A stretch of DNA of 38,377 bases. Origin: Bacteroidota bacterium. GTDB lineage: Bacteria; Bacteroidota; Bacteroidia; NS11-12g; UBA955. Position numbers and translations under genes: made by a program. The notes under the pieces were generated by a model, which was given only the letters and a program-made list of their open reading frames with translations, ran no database searches and had not been told where the DNA came from. The stretch covers positions 1 through 38,377 of the forward strand of contig CAUJCT010000021.1 of NCBI GenBank assembly GCA_963169345.1. Reading direction: 5' to 3'. This document shows, piece after piece, positions 1 to 8,454 of this stretch; positions within the stretch are counted from its first letter, which is position 1, and each line of letters opens with the position of its first letter.

Positions 1-1
1 A

Positions 2-622
2 GCTTTCCACTCATTCACTTCAACGGGCGCTTATAAAATCAAAGTAGAAGTCAATAGCAATGGCACTTGCAAAGGCAGCGATTCACTGAGTGGCTTTATC
101 CTTAACAAACCAAAGGCAGCCTTTACACTGGCTCACTTCGATCGCAATGCTCAGGGCATTCCATTTAAGTTCATCGACCAAAGCAGTGGCGCCAACAGCT
201 GGCTATGGAACTTCGGAAATGGCGACACTTCACAAAGGCAGCATCCCGACTATACCTATAACGACACAGGCAAAGCAAGGGTGGTTCTGATTGTCAGCAA
301 CAACGGCAAGTGCTTCGACAGCACCAGTTTGTTGATACCTGTGATGGACAAAATAGAGTTCTTCATGCCCAATGTATTCTCACCCAATGGCAACAGCACC
401 AACGAAACCTTCGGACTGAGTGCTAATCAATTGAACAAGGTGAAGGAGTTTAACCTTAAAATCTACAACCGCTGGGGCGAAAAGGTCTTCGACAGCGACC
501 ACATGGAAGAGCACTGGAAAGGAGAGGGCGCACAACAAAGTGTATATATCTACAAGCTCACCATCCGGGACGTGTACAATGTCTTACATGAGATGGAAGG
601 TATTGTGGAGTTGCTGGAGTGA
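2..622 (+). CDS. C-terminal part of a type IX-secreted PKD-domain surface protein (5' truncated)
   Basis: The reading frame is open from base 2 to the TGA at 620-622, so the gene enters from outside the window and only about 206 C-terminal residues are seen. The first part contains a PKD-like domain with the segment WLWNFGNGDTS followed by HPDYTYNDTGKARVVLIV, the usual W-x-F-G-D-G-x-S / Y-x-x-G-x-Y pattern. The last ~90 residues match the gliding-motility-associated (type B, CHU_C-like) C-terminal domain: MPNVFSPNGNSTNETF, then IYNRWGEKVF, then a terminal beta-strand ending ELLE. Such proteins are exported by Sec, cross the outer membrane by the type IX system and stay on the surface or are released. 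Codons here favour C and G at the third position more than the genes downstream. Family call is firm; the role of the whole protein cannot be told. Confidence 0.88.
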   Translation, partial: AFHSFTSTGAYKIKVEVNSNGTCKGSDSLSGFILNKPKAAFTLAHFDRNAQGIPFKFIDQSSGANSWLWNFGNGDTSQRQHPDYTYNDTGKARVVLIVSNNGKCFDSTSLLIPVMDKIEFFMPNVFSPNGNSTNETFGLSANQLNKVKEFNLKIYNRWGEKVFDSDHMEEHWKGEGAQQSVYIYKLTIRDVYNVLHEMEGIVELLE

Positions 623-623
623 A

Positions 624-664
624 ACCCTATATCGTGTCGAGTCTTCGAGACTCTGATATAGGGT
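624..664. terminator. Long hairpin after the surface-protein gene, probable terminator
   Basis: A perfect 10-bp inverted repeat ACCCTATATC (624-633) / GATATAGGGT (655-664) encloses a second stem GAGTCT (639-644) / AGACTC (648-653) with a TCG loop. It starts two bases after the stop codon. There is no good T-run after it, so it may act as an mRNA 3'-end stabiliser instead of an intrinsic terminator. Confidence 0.5.
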
Positions 665-828
665 GATTAGGAACTAGGAAATAGGGGCTAGGATTTAGGG
701 GTTATTAGTTAATGGTTAATAGTTATTTGTAAAACCAATTGATAGTTTTCACCACCTAATAATTATGATATAAGGGTTATTAGTTAATAGTTAATTGTAA
801 AACCAATTGATAGATAGTATTCAACCCC

Positions 829-891
829 TAATAACTAATAACCAATAACCAATAACTAATAACTAATAACAAATAACAAATAACAAATAAC
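829..891. repeat. Nine tandem heptads, (T/C/A)AATAAC
   Basis: Nine consecutive 7-bp units read TAATAAC x2, CAATAAC x2, TAATAAC x2, AAATAAC x3 with no slippage. The reverse-complement sense of the same motif (GTTATTA, GTTAAT) occurs at 699-730 and 778-800, so the whole spacer could fold into a long imperfect hairpin. Variation falls only on the first base of the unit and occurs in paired or tripled blocks. Confidence 0.9.
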
Positions 892-1121
892 AAATTGCCG
901 TGTCAATCCCGTAGGTACGGGACTATTTCTGCGTGCTCTGTGTGTTCAGCCTTTGTTCTGCGTTCTACCTAACGCAACTCTCCCTATTCCACCAACATCA
1001 CTCCAACCTTACACCCCACGACTTAACGACTTAACAGCGAAGCTACCACCGCGACACAACTCAGCTTTTTAGCTATTCAGCAATTCAGCTTTTTAGCCTT
1101 TCAACTTATTCCAAAAAAGCT

Positions 1122-1129
1122 TAATTTTG
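1122..1129 (+). promoter_or_regulatory. Probable guaA promoter -7 box (TAATTTTG)
   Basis: TAATTTTG is an exact match to the Bacteroidota -7 consensus TAnnTTTG. It ends 13 bases before the guaA ATG, so the transcript would have a very short leader, which is common in this phylum. A clear -33 element was not identified. Confidence 0.5.
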
Positions 1130-1142
1130 CACGCTTAATTAC

Positions 1143-2669
1143 ATGCAAGAGCAAATTCTAATTCTCGATTTTGGCTCGCAATACACGCAACTCATAGCCA
1201 GACGTGTCCGCGAACTTAACGTTTACTGCGAAATTCACCCTTACAACCATATTCCTGAATTTGGACCGGAAGTGAAAGGTGTTATCTTTTCAGGAAGCCC
1301 CGCGTCTGTTAGAGACAGTGAAGCGCCCCAAATCGATTTAAATAGATTTGTAGGTAAGTTACCCCTATTAGGTGTTTGCTACGGAGCTCAATATATTGCT
1401 CAAAAATTAGGAGGTAATGTAGCTGCATCTGACCACAGAGAATACGGCAGAGCTATGCTGAATATTCAAACTGAATGTAAATTAATGGAAGGTATCAGTT
1501 CTCCTACTCAAGTCTGGATGAGTCATGCCGATACTATTATGGATTTACCCTCAAATGCCGTTGCTGTTGCTGGTACCGACAGCATTCCTTATGCAGCCTA
1601 CAGACTGAATGATTCTGAAACCTATTGTATTCAATTTCATCCTGAAGTAACCCATAGTTTGGAAGGTCTTCAATTGCTAAAGAATTTTGTGGTTGGAATA
1701 AGCGGTTGTCATCAAGATTGGAACCCTCAGAATTTTATTCACGAAACAGTTGAAAATCTCAAGGAAAAAATTGGCAATGATAAAGTGATTTTAGGTTTAT
1801 CCGGCGGAGTTGACAGCAGTGTTGCTGCAGGTCTCCTTCATAAAGCAATTGGAAAGAACCTGCATTGCATATTCATTGATAACGGATTGCTCAGACAAAA
1901 TGAATTCAGTGAAGTATTGGAGGCATACAAACACATGGACTTGAATGTAGTTGGTGTGGATGCCTCTGCTAAGTTTTACGAAGCATTGAACGGACTTTAC
2001 GATCCCGAAGCTAAACGAAAAGCAATTGGCAGAGTATTTGTTGAAGTCTTTGATGAAGAATCGCATAAGATAGAAGGTGCCAAATGGCTTGCACAGGGTA
2101 CCATCTATCCGGATGTCATCGAATCAGTTTCAGTGAAAGGACCATCTGCTACAATTAAATCACACCACAATGTTGGGGGCTTGCCTGAGAAAATGCATCT
2201 CAAGGTAGTTGAACCTCTGCGCTCCCTGTTCAAAGATGAAGTCAGAAGGGTAGGTGCTGCACTCGAAATCCCCGACAATATTCTAAAACGTCATCCTTTT
2301 CCCGGACCAGGTTTGGCTATCAGAATTATCGATGATATTACCCCTGAAAAAGTGCGCATTCTTCAACAAGCTGATGCCATTTACATCAATACTCTAAGAG
2401 AACACGGTTGGTACGATAAAATCTGGCAGGCAGGAGCTATTTTCTTACCTGTTAAAAGCGTTGGTGTTATGGGCGATGAAAGAACGTACGAATACGTTAT
2501 AGCATTAAGGGCAGTAACTTCAACTGATGGTATGACCGCCGACTGGGTGCATATTCCTTATGAGATTTTAGCTGAAATCAGTAATAAAATCATTAATCGT
2601 GTAAAAGGAATTAATCGGGTTGTATATGACATCAGCTCTAAACCTCCTGCAACTATAGAATGGGAATAA
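1143..2669 (+). CDS. guaA: GMP synthase (glutamine-hydrolysing)
   Basis: Converts XMP, ATP and glutamine to GMP in purine synthesis; cytoplasmic. At 508 residues it is the normal length. The N-terminal class I glutamine amidotransferase domain begins [17 protein letters not shown] and has the triad Cys79 (GVCYGAQ), His166 and Glu168 (FHPEVTH). The ATP-pyrophosphatase domain has the PP-loop SGGVDSS at 220-226. The C-terminal dimerisation domain ends in the conserved KPPATIEWE. The ATG at 1143 begins right at the conserved start of the amidotransferase domain. The next gene starts inside its last codons (10-base overlap), so the two are probably translationally coupled. Nothing is missing or unusual. 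Confidence 0.98.
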   Translation: MQEQILILDFGSQYTQLIARRVRELNVYCEIHPYNHIPEFGPEVKGVIFSGSPASVRDSEAPQIDLNRFVGKLPLLGVCYGAQYIAQKLGGNVAASDHREYGRAMLNIQTECKLMEGISSPTQVWMSHADTIMDLPSNAVAVAGTDSIPYAAYRLNDSETYCIQFHPEVTHSLEGLQLLKNFVVGISGCHQDWNPQNFIHETVENLKEKIGNDKVILGLSGGVDSSVAAGLLHKAIGKNLHCIFIDNGLLRQNEFSEVLEAYKHMDLNVVGVDASAKFYEALNGLYDPEAKRKAIGRVFVEVFDEESHKIEGAKWLAQGTIYPDVIESVSVKGPSATIKSHHNVGGLPEKMHLKVVEPLRSLFKDEVRRVGAALEIPDNILKRHPFPGPGLAIRIIDDITPEKVRILQQADAIYINTLREHGWYDKIWQAGAIFLPVKSVGVMGDERTYEYVIALRAVTSTDGMTADWVHIPYEILAEISNKIINRVKGINRVVYDISSKPPATIEWE

Positions 2670-3781
2670 AATTCAAATATATTGTCGGTCTAATTTGTGT
2701 AATTTCTACCCTGCAAGCCTCTGCTATGCAAGCTCCGGCAATTACCTCTGCTCCATTCGAAAAAGAATACAAGGTGGTCTTAATGCTGCCTTTTTGTATA
2801 GGCATGAGCGAAAAATATAAAATTCGTGAAATTATGGCCGAATACTACGAAGGTGTTGAACTGGCCTTATCCGAACTTGAAAAATTGGGCATGAAAATGG
2901 ACCTCAAAGTGCTCGATACCAAGCTCGATAGCCTCGAAGTAATCCGCTTACTCTCTGATCCTGAACTGCAAAAAGCGGATTTGATTATAGGTCCGGTGTA
3001 TGATAATGAACTTTTTGAAGTAGAAAAATTTTGCGCTACCTATAAGATACCATTAGTTTCTCCTCTCAGATATTATCCTAATACGCTGGGCGCCGATTTC
3101 CCTCTGATTAATTGCAATGCTGTTGATAGTCTGCAATATTTCTATACTGCTAAAATGGTTGCTGAAGGGTTTAAAAAATTTCAGGTTGTAGTTGTCGATG
3201 ATGATATTAAATCAACAAAATCGGCTTCCCGCAACTTTAAAAAGGGTTATGAACTGGCTACAGGTAAAACCTGCACAGTTATAGATGGAAAAACACAAAC
3301 CCCTGAAATGTTATGGAATGGGAAAGATTCTATGCTGCTGTTTTATGTAGGTAAAGGTGCAGGTAGCAGCAGCAACGGAATTGCTAACAGAAAAAATGAT
3401 AAATGGCTGGTGCTCGGACCATCAGAATGGCTGGATATTGAAAGAGTAAATTACAATGTACTGAATGGTATGTATTTTTATGGAAATTATCTGGTGCCTT
3501 ACAACGATACGTTCTATAAAGATTTCAGAAAAACATATAGGGCCACTTATGGCGGAGACCCCGAAAGATATACGTTTATCGCCTACGACCAATTCATGTT
3601 CTTCTGTTCTTCTCTGATGGCTTTCGACCATCACTTTTATAAAATGGTGCTCGATAAAGAATTCAGATACACTCATCGTACTTTTCAATTTGTTCGCAGA
3701 GGTAACCTGATTGAGAATGCCGGAACCAACCTCTTCTACTACGATCAGTACAACTTTTATAAAGCGTATTGGCGATATTAA
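2660..3781 (+). CDS. Exported periplasmic-binding-protein-like (PBP1 fold) protein
   Basis: 373 residues with an N-terminal signal peptide ([20 protein letters not shown], then SAMQ). The mature part resembles type 1 periplasmic binding proteins of the Leu/Ile/Val family: [12 protein letters not shown], a helix [17 protein letters not shown], then [19 protein letters not shown] and [12 protein letters not shown]. In many Bacteroidota a related domain follows LysM repeats in a protein encoded near guaA; that is recalled family context, and no LysM repeat is present here, so this looks like a short form. It overlaps guaA by 10 bases and the next gene by 13. There is no transporter permease nearby, so transport is unlikely; a cell-envelope or ligand-sensing role is inference. 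Fold assignment is fairly sure, function is not. Confidence 0.75.
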   Translation: MGIKFKYIVGLICVISTLQASAMQAPAITSAPFEKEYKVVLMLPFCIGMSEKYKIREIMAEYYEGVELALSELEKLGMKMDLKVLDTKLDSLEVIRLLSDPELQKADLIIGPVYDNELFEVEKFCATYKIPLVSPLRYYPNTLGADFPLINCNAVDSLQYFYTAKMVAEGFKKFQVVVVDDDIKSTKSASRNFKKGYELATGKTCTVIDGKTQTPEMLWNGKDSMLLFYVGKGAGSSSNGIANRKNDKWLVLGPSEWLDIERVNYNVLNGMYFYGNYLVPYNDTFYKDFRKTYRATYGGDPERYTFIAYDQFMFFCSSLMAFDHHFYKMVLDKEFRYTHRTFQFVRRGNLIENAGTNLFYYDQYNFYKAYWRY

Positions 3782-4842
3782 AACCTTTTCAATTGGCTAT
3801 AGTGGTCGATATTCTAACGGCTTATCAATACGATAAACCCTTCCACCTCTATTTTAGTCAAATCACCAAACAACACAAAAACTGGGGAGCGAAAGACAGA
3901 AAAACTTACCGAAAGGCCTGTTATGCTTACCTCAGGCTGGGACATTTCACTGAAAATAAACCCATCAATGAAATGGTACAGTTTGGTCTTGAAATCAGTA
4001 ATGGAACTTCTTCTCTAGATAATCTAAATGCAATCTTCCCTTTTGCCGATTTATTAAGTCCCCAAATTGATGCAAATGCCTGGCTCGAATCGCATTTACA
4101 TCAGAAACCGGTTTATCTCGTCATGCGAAAAGGTTTCGAGAACAATTGCATGGAAGAATTGAATAACAGCAATATTCCATTTGAGTTATTCGATGATTGT
4201 GTTCTAAAGCTGCCACCTGAATCTAAAGCAGATAAATTAACCGATAAGGGCATGGCCTGGGTCATGGACAGAGCCTCTGCTGCTGTTGCAAATAAAGTAG
4301 AAGTATTACCCGGTCAGCAACTTTGGGATGCCTGTGCCGGAGCCGGAGGGAAGTCTCTGTTTATTTCGCAAAAATTCGATGGAACATTTAAACATCTATG
4401 TAGCGATAGGAGATACTCTGTTCTGGAAAATCTTAATTCGCGCTTCAGATTGCTCGATTTAATACAACCTAAAACCGAACTGGCCGATTTAAACGAACCT
4501 TTACATGTTCCTCTTCAAGCTGATGTGCTCGTTTTAGATGTTCCTTGTACCGGCAGCGGAACCTGGGGAAGAACGCCTGAAAATTTAAAAATGTTTGCTC
4601 CCGATTCCTTGAGTTTTATGGTCAGTCTGCAAAAGACAATTGTTTCTAATGCAATTAAAAACCTTAAACAAAATGGGATGCTTTATTACATGACTTGCTC
4701 CGTTTTCTCAGCTGAAAATGAACAGAATGTTAATCATTTTATTGTAAATAATGGATTGAAACTGATTGATAGTGGTTATTTAAATTTTGGATTCTCTCAA
4801 ACCGATACGCTTTTCTTTGCTAAGCTTCAAAAAATCGGTTAA
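3769..4842 (+). CDS. RsmB/NOP2-type RNA (cytosine-5) methyltransferase
   Basis: 357 residues. The SAM-binding motif I is LWDACAGAGGKSLFIS; motif IV is LVLDVPCTGSGTWGRTPE, with the Pro-Cys pair used in release; motif VI is MTCSVFSAENEQNV, with the catalytic TCS cysteine and the ENE signature. These define the m5C RNA methyltransferase family acting on rRNA or tRNA. The N-terminal ~100 residues are a helical domain that may correspond to the NusB-like or PUA-like part of relatives. The start is a TTG at 3769, inside the end of the preceding gene; no nearby ATG would keep the N-terminal domain. Substrate (16S rRNA C967-type or other) cannot be told. Confidence 0.85.
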   Translation: MAILKPFQLAIVVDILTAYQYDKPFHLYFSQITKQHKNWGAKDRKTYRKACYAYLRLGHFTENKPINEMVQFGLEISNGTSSLDNLNAIFPFADLLSPQIDANAWLESHLHQKPVYLVMRKGFENNCMEELNNSNIPFELFDDCVLKLPPESKADKLTDKGMAWVMDRASAAVANKVEVLPGQQLWDACAGAGGKSLFISQKFDGTFKHLCSDRRYSVLENLNSRFRLLDLIQPKTELADLNEPLHVPLQADVLVLDVPCTGSGTWGRTPENLKMFAPDSLSFMVSLQKTIVSNAIKNLKQNGMLYYMTCSVFSAENEQNVNHFIVNNGLKLIDSGYLNFGFSQTDTLFFAKLQKIG

Positions 4843-5266
4843 ATCCAATGAATACCAATTAATAATAATTTAAGTGTTTGTTTAAATATTTGCTGTATAT
4901 GTAAATATATAAATTTCTTATTTTATTATATTATTTTGTTGAATGGTTAATTAATTTGTAATTACTTTGTTTTCAGTAGGCTGCAATTCATTATTTCATC
5001 TGTTTTATATTAGAAATGGTCTAAATTGTTATAAATAGAGGTTTCAGCGTTAAAATTCAATGTCATTTAGTGAAAAAATGCTTATAATTGCACCTCAAAA
5101 CTACAGAATACACAAGTCAAAGATGGGAGCTGCCATTTCACTAAAAATCAGAGTTATTACTTCACTCTGTCTGGATATGTTCCTTTAAAGTCATCACGAC
5201 GACCTCATTTGAAATGCGTTTTTGCGAGTTTTGTTGAAAGTAGAACTACACATTTTACAAAAGAAA
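4843..5266. other. AT-rich intergenic region and leader of the polysaccharide operon
   Basis: No gene was recognised in these 424 bases. The left half is very AT-rich with no clear terminator for the upstream genes. A possible -7 box TATAATTG (5083-5090, one mismatch to TAnnTTTG) would give a leader of about 170 nt. The leader can form a hairpin CAGAGT (5149-5154) / ACTCTG (5164-5169). No E. coli-type JUMPstart/ops sequence was seen. Confidence 0.55.
5083..5090 (+). promoter_or_regulatory. Possible promoter of the polysaccharide operon
   Basis: TATAATTG differs from TAnnTTTG at one base and has TTTAG about 12 bases upstream, closer than a standard -33 box. It is the best candidate in the spacer before the 20-gene operon, but weak. 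Confidence 0.3.
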
Positions 5267-6040
5267 ATGTTCAACATAAAGACACAGATACACTACGTTC
5301 TCATCCTGCTCTCTTTGGGCGCATTATTCAACTCTTGTGGCGGTCACAAGGAGTTCGTTTATTTTACCGAAATTCAAAAAGATTCGGTTACCAAAGTGAA
5401 GGTTTATCCAAAAGAGGCACCTATTGCCAAAGGTGATATTCTTCAAATAACTGTTTCTGAAACAGATGAATTGGTGCTCCGACAAATCAATGGCGCGGCA
5501 GTTCCGGGTGCAACTACTCAGGGTCCAACCTATCTGGTGAATGATACAGGCATCATAAAGTTCCCTCTGGTGGGCAATATCAAAGCTGCCGGCATGTGGA
5601 AAGACCAATTGGCCGATACCATCCGTCAAAGATTAATTATCCTTAAATATCTTTTAAACCCGGTTGTTAATGTGCGACTTGTATCTTTCAAAGTAACAGT
5701 TTTGGGAGAGGTAATGCGACCAGGTGTTATTCCGGTGCCAAGCGAAAGAATTACTATTATTGATGCCATTTCTCAGGCCGGCGACCTTACAATCTTTGCC
5801 AATCGCAGCAATGTGCTGGTGATTAGGGAAAAGGATGGTAAACGCATTTATAAACGAATCGATTTGACTCAGAATGATATCTTCGACAGTGAATATTATT
5901 ATCTTGAAAATAAAGACATTGTCTATGTCGAACCTACTAAGAAAAAAGCAGCATCCCTGGATAGGTCGGCACAATTCTATACAATGTTTCTCAGTACACT
6001 CTCTATCGTCGTTCTACTTTATACACAATTCGCTAATTAA
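5267..6040 (+). CDS. Polysaccharide export outer-membrane lipoprotein (Wza-like)
   Basis: Forms or contributes to the outer-membrane exit channel for the polymer. From the ATG at 5267 the protein is 257 residues and starts with a lipoprotein signal ending LLSLGALFNSCGG, the Cys being the lipidation site. A longer frame from a TTG at 5222 exists, but it would push the signal peptide 15 residues inward, so 5267 is preferred. The poly-export domain follows (APIAKGDILQITVSETDE), then an SLBB-like domain (VTVLGEVMRPGVIPVPSERITIIDAI cut into its two halves FKVTVLGEV and PGVIPVP). The C-terminus has one hydrophobic segment (MFLSTLSIVVLLYTQF), which fits a single C-terminal membrane helix as in Wza. 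First gene of the operon, 5 bases before the Wzc-like gene. Confidence 0.9.
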   Translation: MFNIKTQIHYVLILLSLGALFNSCGGHKEFVYFTEIQKDSVTKVKVYPKEAPIAKGDILQITVSETDELVLRQINGAAVPGATTQGPTYLVNDTGIIKFPLVGNIKAAGMWKDQLADTIRQRLIILKYLLNPVVNVRLVSFKVTVLGEVMRPGVIPVPSERITIIDAISQAGDLTIFANRSNVLVIREKDGKRIYKRIDLTQNDIFDSEYYYLENKDIVYVEPTKKKAASLDRSAQFYTMFLSTLSIVVLLYTQFAN

Positions 6041-6045
6041 ACGGT

Positions 6046-8445
6046 ATGTCACAAATTAACCAACCGATCAATTCCAAACCAAAGGAGGAGACCGTTAACA
6101 TCATAGGTGAAATAGTGCAGAAATATTTGCCTTACTGGCCAATTTTCTTTCTGACAATTGCCATTGGTCTTACTTTCTCATTTTTTAAAATAAGATACGC
6201 CACTCCAATGTATGAAGCCAGTGCCGGTATCATGCTTAAGGATAAAGAGGATGGCGTGGAAAGCGTTCTTAATGCTTTGGAAGGTACTGAAAAAAAGAAA
6301 AATGTTGAGAATGAAATTGAACTTCTGAAATCTAAAAATCTGATGGCTCAGGTGGTTAAAAATCTTGGTATCTATGCTCAGATTTATGAACCCGGTCGAG
6401 TAAAACATCTTCTTTCTTATAATTCTACTCCGGTTTCTTTTATCGCTATGAAACCTGATTCCTTCAGAACCACACCGGGCTTGGTGCCCTTCACTTATAT
6501 GCCAACCGAAAAAGCTGTAGTGCTCGATGGTAAAAAATATCCGCTCGAAGTACCTGTGCTTACTCCTTATGGCTTGTTTAAAATTCAACACCATGCCGAC
6601 CATGAAATCAACGATAATAAACAGTATTTCCTTCAATTGATTTCTGTTAAAGATATGGCAAAAGGACTGACAGGACAATTGAGCGTATACACCGGAGGTA
6701 AACAATCTACCATTGTCAATCTTAAAATTGTTGACCCTAATCCTCAAAGAGCAATCGATATCCTCTCTGGTCTGATTAAAGTGTACAATGAAGCTTCAAT
6801 CAGAGATAAAAATGGTACTGCAGCTGCAACTCTCGACTTTATTGATAAACGTCTCAAATTGGTTATCAATGAACTGACTAATATCGAAACAGAAGTACAG
6901 AATTATAAATCAAGAGAAGGGGTTGTCGATATTTCAACGGAAGGAACAGCTTACATGCAACAAGCTCAAACTGCTGACTCGCGTGTAGCCGAACTCAATA
7001 TTCAGATATCAGTCCTGGACGAAATCGAAAGATATGTTATCAACAAAAATGAAACCGGTGGAACTGTGCCTGCTACTATGGGTATCACCGACCAGCAGTT
7101 GCTTGGATTGCTTTCTAAACTCAATGCCGCCGAACTCCAATACGACAGATTGAGAAAAACTTCTGCAGAAAACTCGCCTTCTGTTGTTGCTGCGCGTTCC
7201 GAAATCGATCGTCTAAAACCTAGTGTGCTCGAAAACATCAGAAATGCCCGCAAAAATTTACAAATAACCAAATCCTCCATTCAGGGCGAAAGCTATAAGT
7301 ATTCAAGTATGCTTAGAAGCATTCCTAAAAAGGAAAGAGAAATAATTGAAATCGGTCGCGAACAAGGAGTTAAGCAAAGTATTTATACCTTCTTGCTTCA
7401 AAAGCGCGAAGAAACAGCTTTGTCTTATGCTTCTTCAGTTGCAGATACTCGACTGGTGAATCCTGCTGAAAGTAGTTATTTCCCTGTTTCTCCGGTAAAA
7501 TTCAATATGTACTTTGTCGGTTTTGCGATGGGAGTTTTAGCCGCCATTGGATTTGTATTGCTCCGCGAAACCTATATCAGCAATGTTGTTTTCCGCTCCG
7601 AAATAGAAAAAGCAACCAATGCCAATATTATATCCGAAATTATTCACGATAACGGAAAAGAAACCATCGTTGTTAAAGACGGTAAAAACAACGCCATAGC
7701 TGAACAGTTTAGAGCACTTCGTACATCCTTGTCATATCTCGGAATTAATAAAGATAATAAAACAGTTTTACTGACTTCTTCCATTTCCGGTGAAGGAAAA
7801 AGCTTTATATCCATTAATCTTTGCGCCAGCTTCGCACTTACCGGTAAAAAAGTTATCCTGCTTGAGTTAGACCTTAGAAAACCTAAATTGAGCAGTATGC
7901 TGCATTTGCACAATAATCCCGGTATGACCGACTATCTCGCTGGTCTTGCAGATAAAAAAGAAGTCATTAAAGTAACTAAGGAATTTAAAAATTTCCATAT
8001 CATAACCGCAGGCAATATTCCTCCTAATCCTACCGAATTAATCATCAATGGTAAACTCGATAGCCTTATCGAAGAACTTAAACTTGAGTACGACTTTCTG
8101 GTCATTGACTCACCTCCGATTGGTCTGGTTTCTGATGCCCGCCTGCTGAATAAATTTAGCGACTTGTCTATCTACGTTGTCAGACACAAGCATACCCCTA
8201 AAAATTATCTTAAATTCATAGATCAGGTGTATGCTAATGGTGAACTGAGAAATATGAATATCGTCTTCAATGGTCTAAAGCCAAGAGGCGTATTTGGTTC
8301 TGTCAGTGGTAAAGGGTATGGCGCTGGTTATGGATATGGCAGTGGCTATGGATATGGTTATGTCAACGATGAACACCAGCCTAAAGGCGTATTCAAATTC
8401 TTTAGAGGTAAATTGAAGAAAAAGGCAAAGGCCACAAAAGCGTAA
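6046..8445 (+). CDS. wzc: Wzc-like polysaccharide co-polymerase / BY-type tyrosine autokinase
   Basis: 799-residue inner-membrane protein that sets chain length and couples polymerisation to export. A Wzz domain with a first membrane helix (WPIFFLTIAIGLTF) is followed by a long coiled-coil-prone periplasmic region, a GNVR-like stretch, and a second membrane helix near residues 488-508. The cytoplasmic kinase has Walker A SGEGKS (581-586), Walker A' LELDLRKPK (606-614) and Walker B VIDSPP with Asp688. The C-terminal tail carries a tyrosine cluster (Tyr758, 762, 764, 768, 770, 772) in a Gly-Tyr repeat, the autophosphorylation site of the family, followed by a basic tail. A Wzb-type phosphatase is not encoded in this window. 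Confidence 0.95.
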   Translation: MSQINQPINSKPKEETVNIIGEIVQKYLPYWPIFFLTIAIGLTFSFFKIRYATPMYEASAGIMLKDKEDGVESVLNALEGTEKKKNVENEIELLKSKNLMAQVVKNLGIYAQIYEPGRVKHLLSYNSTPVSFIAMKPDSFRTTPGLVPFTYMPTEKAVVLDGKKYPLEVPVLTPYGLFKIQHHADHEINDNKQYFLQLISVKDMAKGLTGQLSVYTGGKQSTIVNLKIVDPNPQRAIDILSGLIKVYNEASIRDKNGTAAATLDFIDKRLKLVINELTNIETEVQNYKSREGVVDISTEGTAYMQQAQTADSRVAELNIQISVLDEIERYVINKNETGGTVPATMGITDQQLLGLLSKLNAAELQYDRLRKTSAENSPSVVAARSEIDRLKPSVLENIRNARKNLQITKSSIQGESYKYSSMLRSIPKKEREIIEIGREQGVKQSIYTFLLQKREETALSYASSVADTRLVNPAESSYFPVSPVKFNMYFVGFAMGVLAAIGFVLLRETYISNVVFRSEIEKATNANIISEIIHDNGKETIVVKDGKNNAIAEQFRALRTSLSYLGINKDNKTVLLTSSISGEGKSFISINLCASFALTGKKVILLELDLRKPKLSSMLHLHNNPGMTDYLAGLADKKEVIKVTKEFKNFHIITAGNIPPNPTELIINGKLDSLIEELKLEYDFLVIDSPPIGLVSDARLLNKFSDLSIYVVRHKHTPKNYLKFIDQVYANGELRNMNIVFNGLKPRGVFGSVSGKGYGAGYGYGSGYGYGYVNDEHQPKGVFKFFRGKLKKKAKATKA

Positions 8446-8454
8446 ATCCAGAGA

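Larger units (their letters stand above)
623..1142. other. Repeat-rich intergenic spacer upstream of guaA
   Basis: No gene is visible in these 520 bases. Besides the hairpin at the left edge, it holds two diverged direct copies of a block reading GTTATTAGTTAAT...TGTAAAACCAATTGATAG (about 699-743 and 778-815), a run of heptads on the opposite sense (829-891), a palindrome CCCGTAGGTACGGG near 908, a CGACTTAA doublet (1019-1034) and two copies of TCAGCTTTTTAGC (1061-1073 and 1085-1097). The last ~20 bases contain the probable guaA promoter. Confidence 0.7.

Noticed and set aside
829..891. Heptad array as a CRISPR array
   Set aside because: Units are 7 bp with no spacers, and no cas genes are in the window.
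5222..5266. Upstream TTG start for the Wza-like lipoprotein
   Set aside because: It would add 15 charged residues before the lipoprotein signal; the ATG at 5267 gives a normal signal ending at the lipobox Cys.
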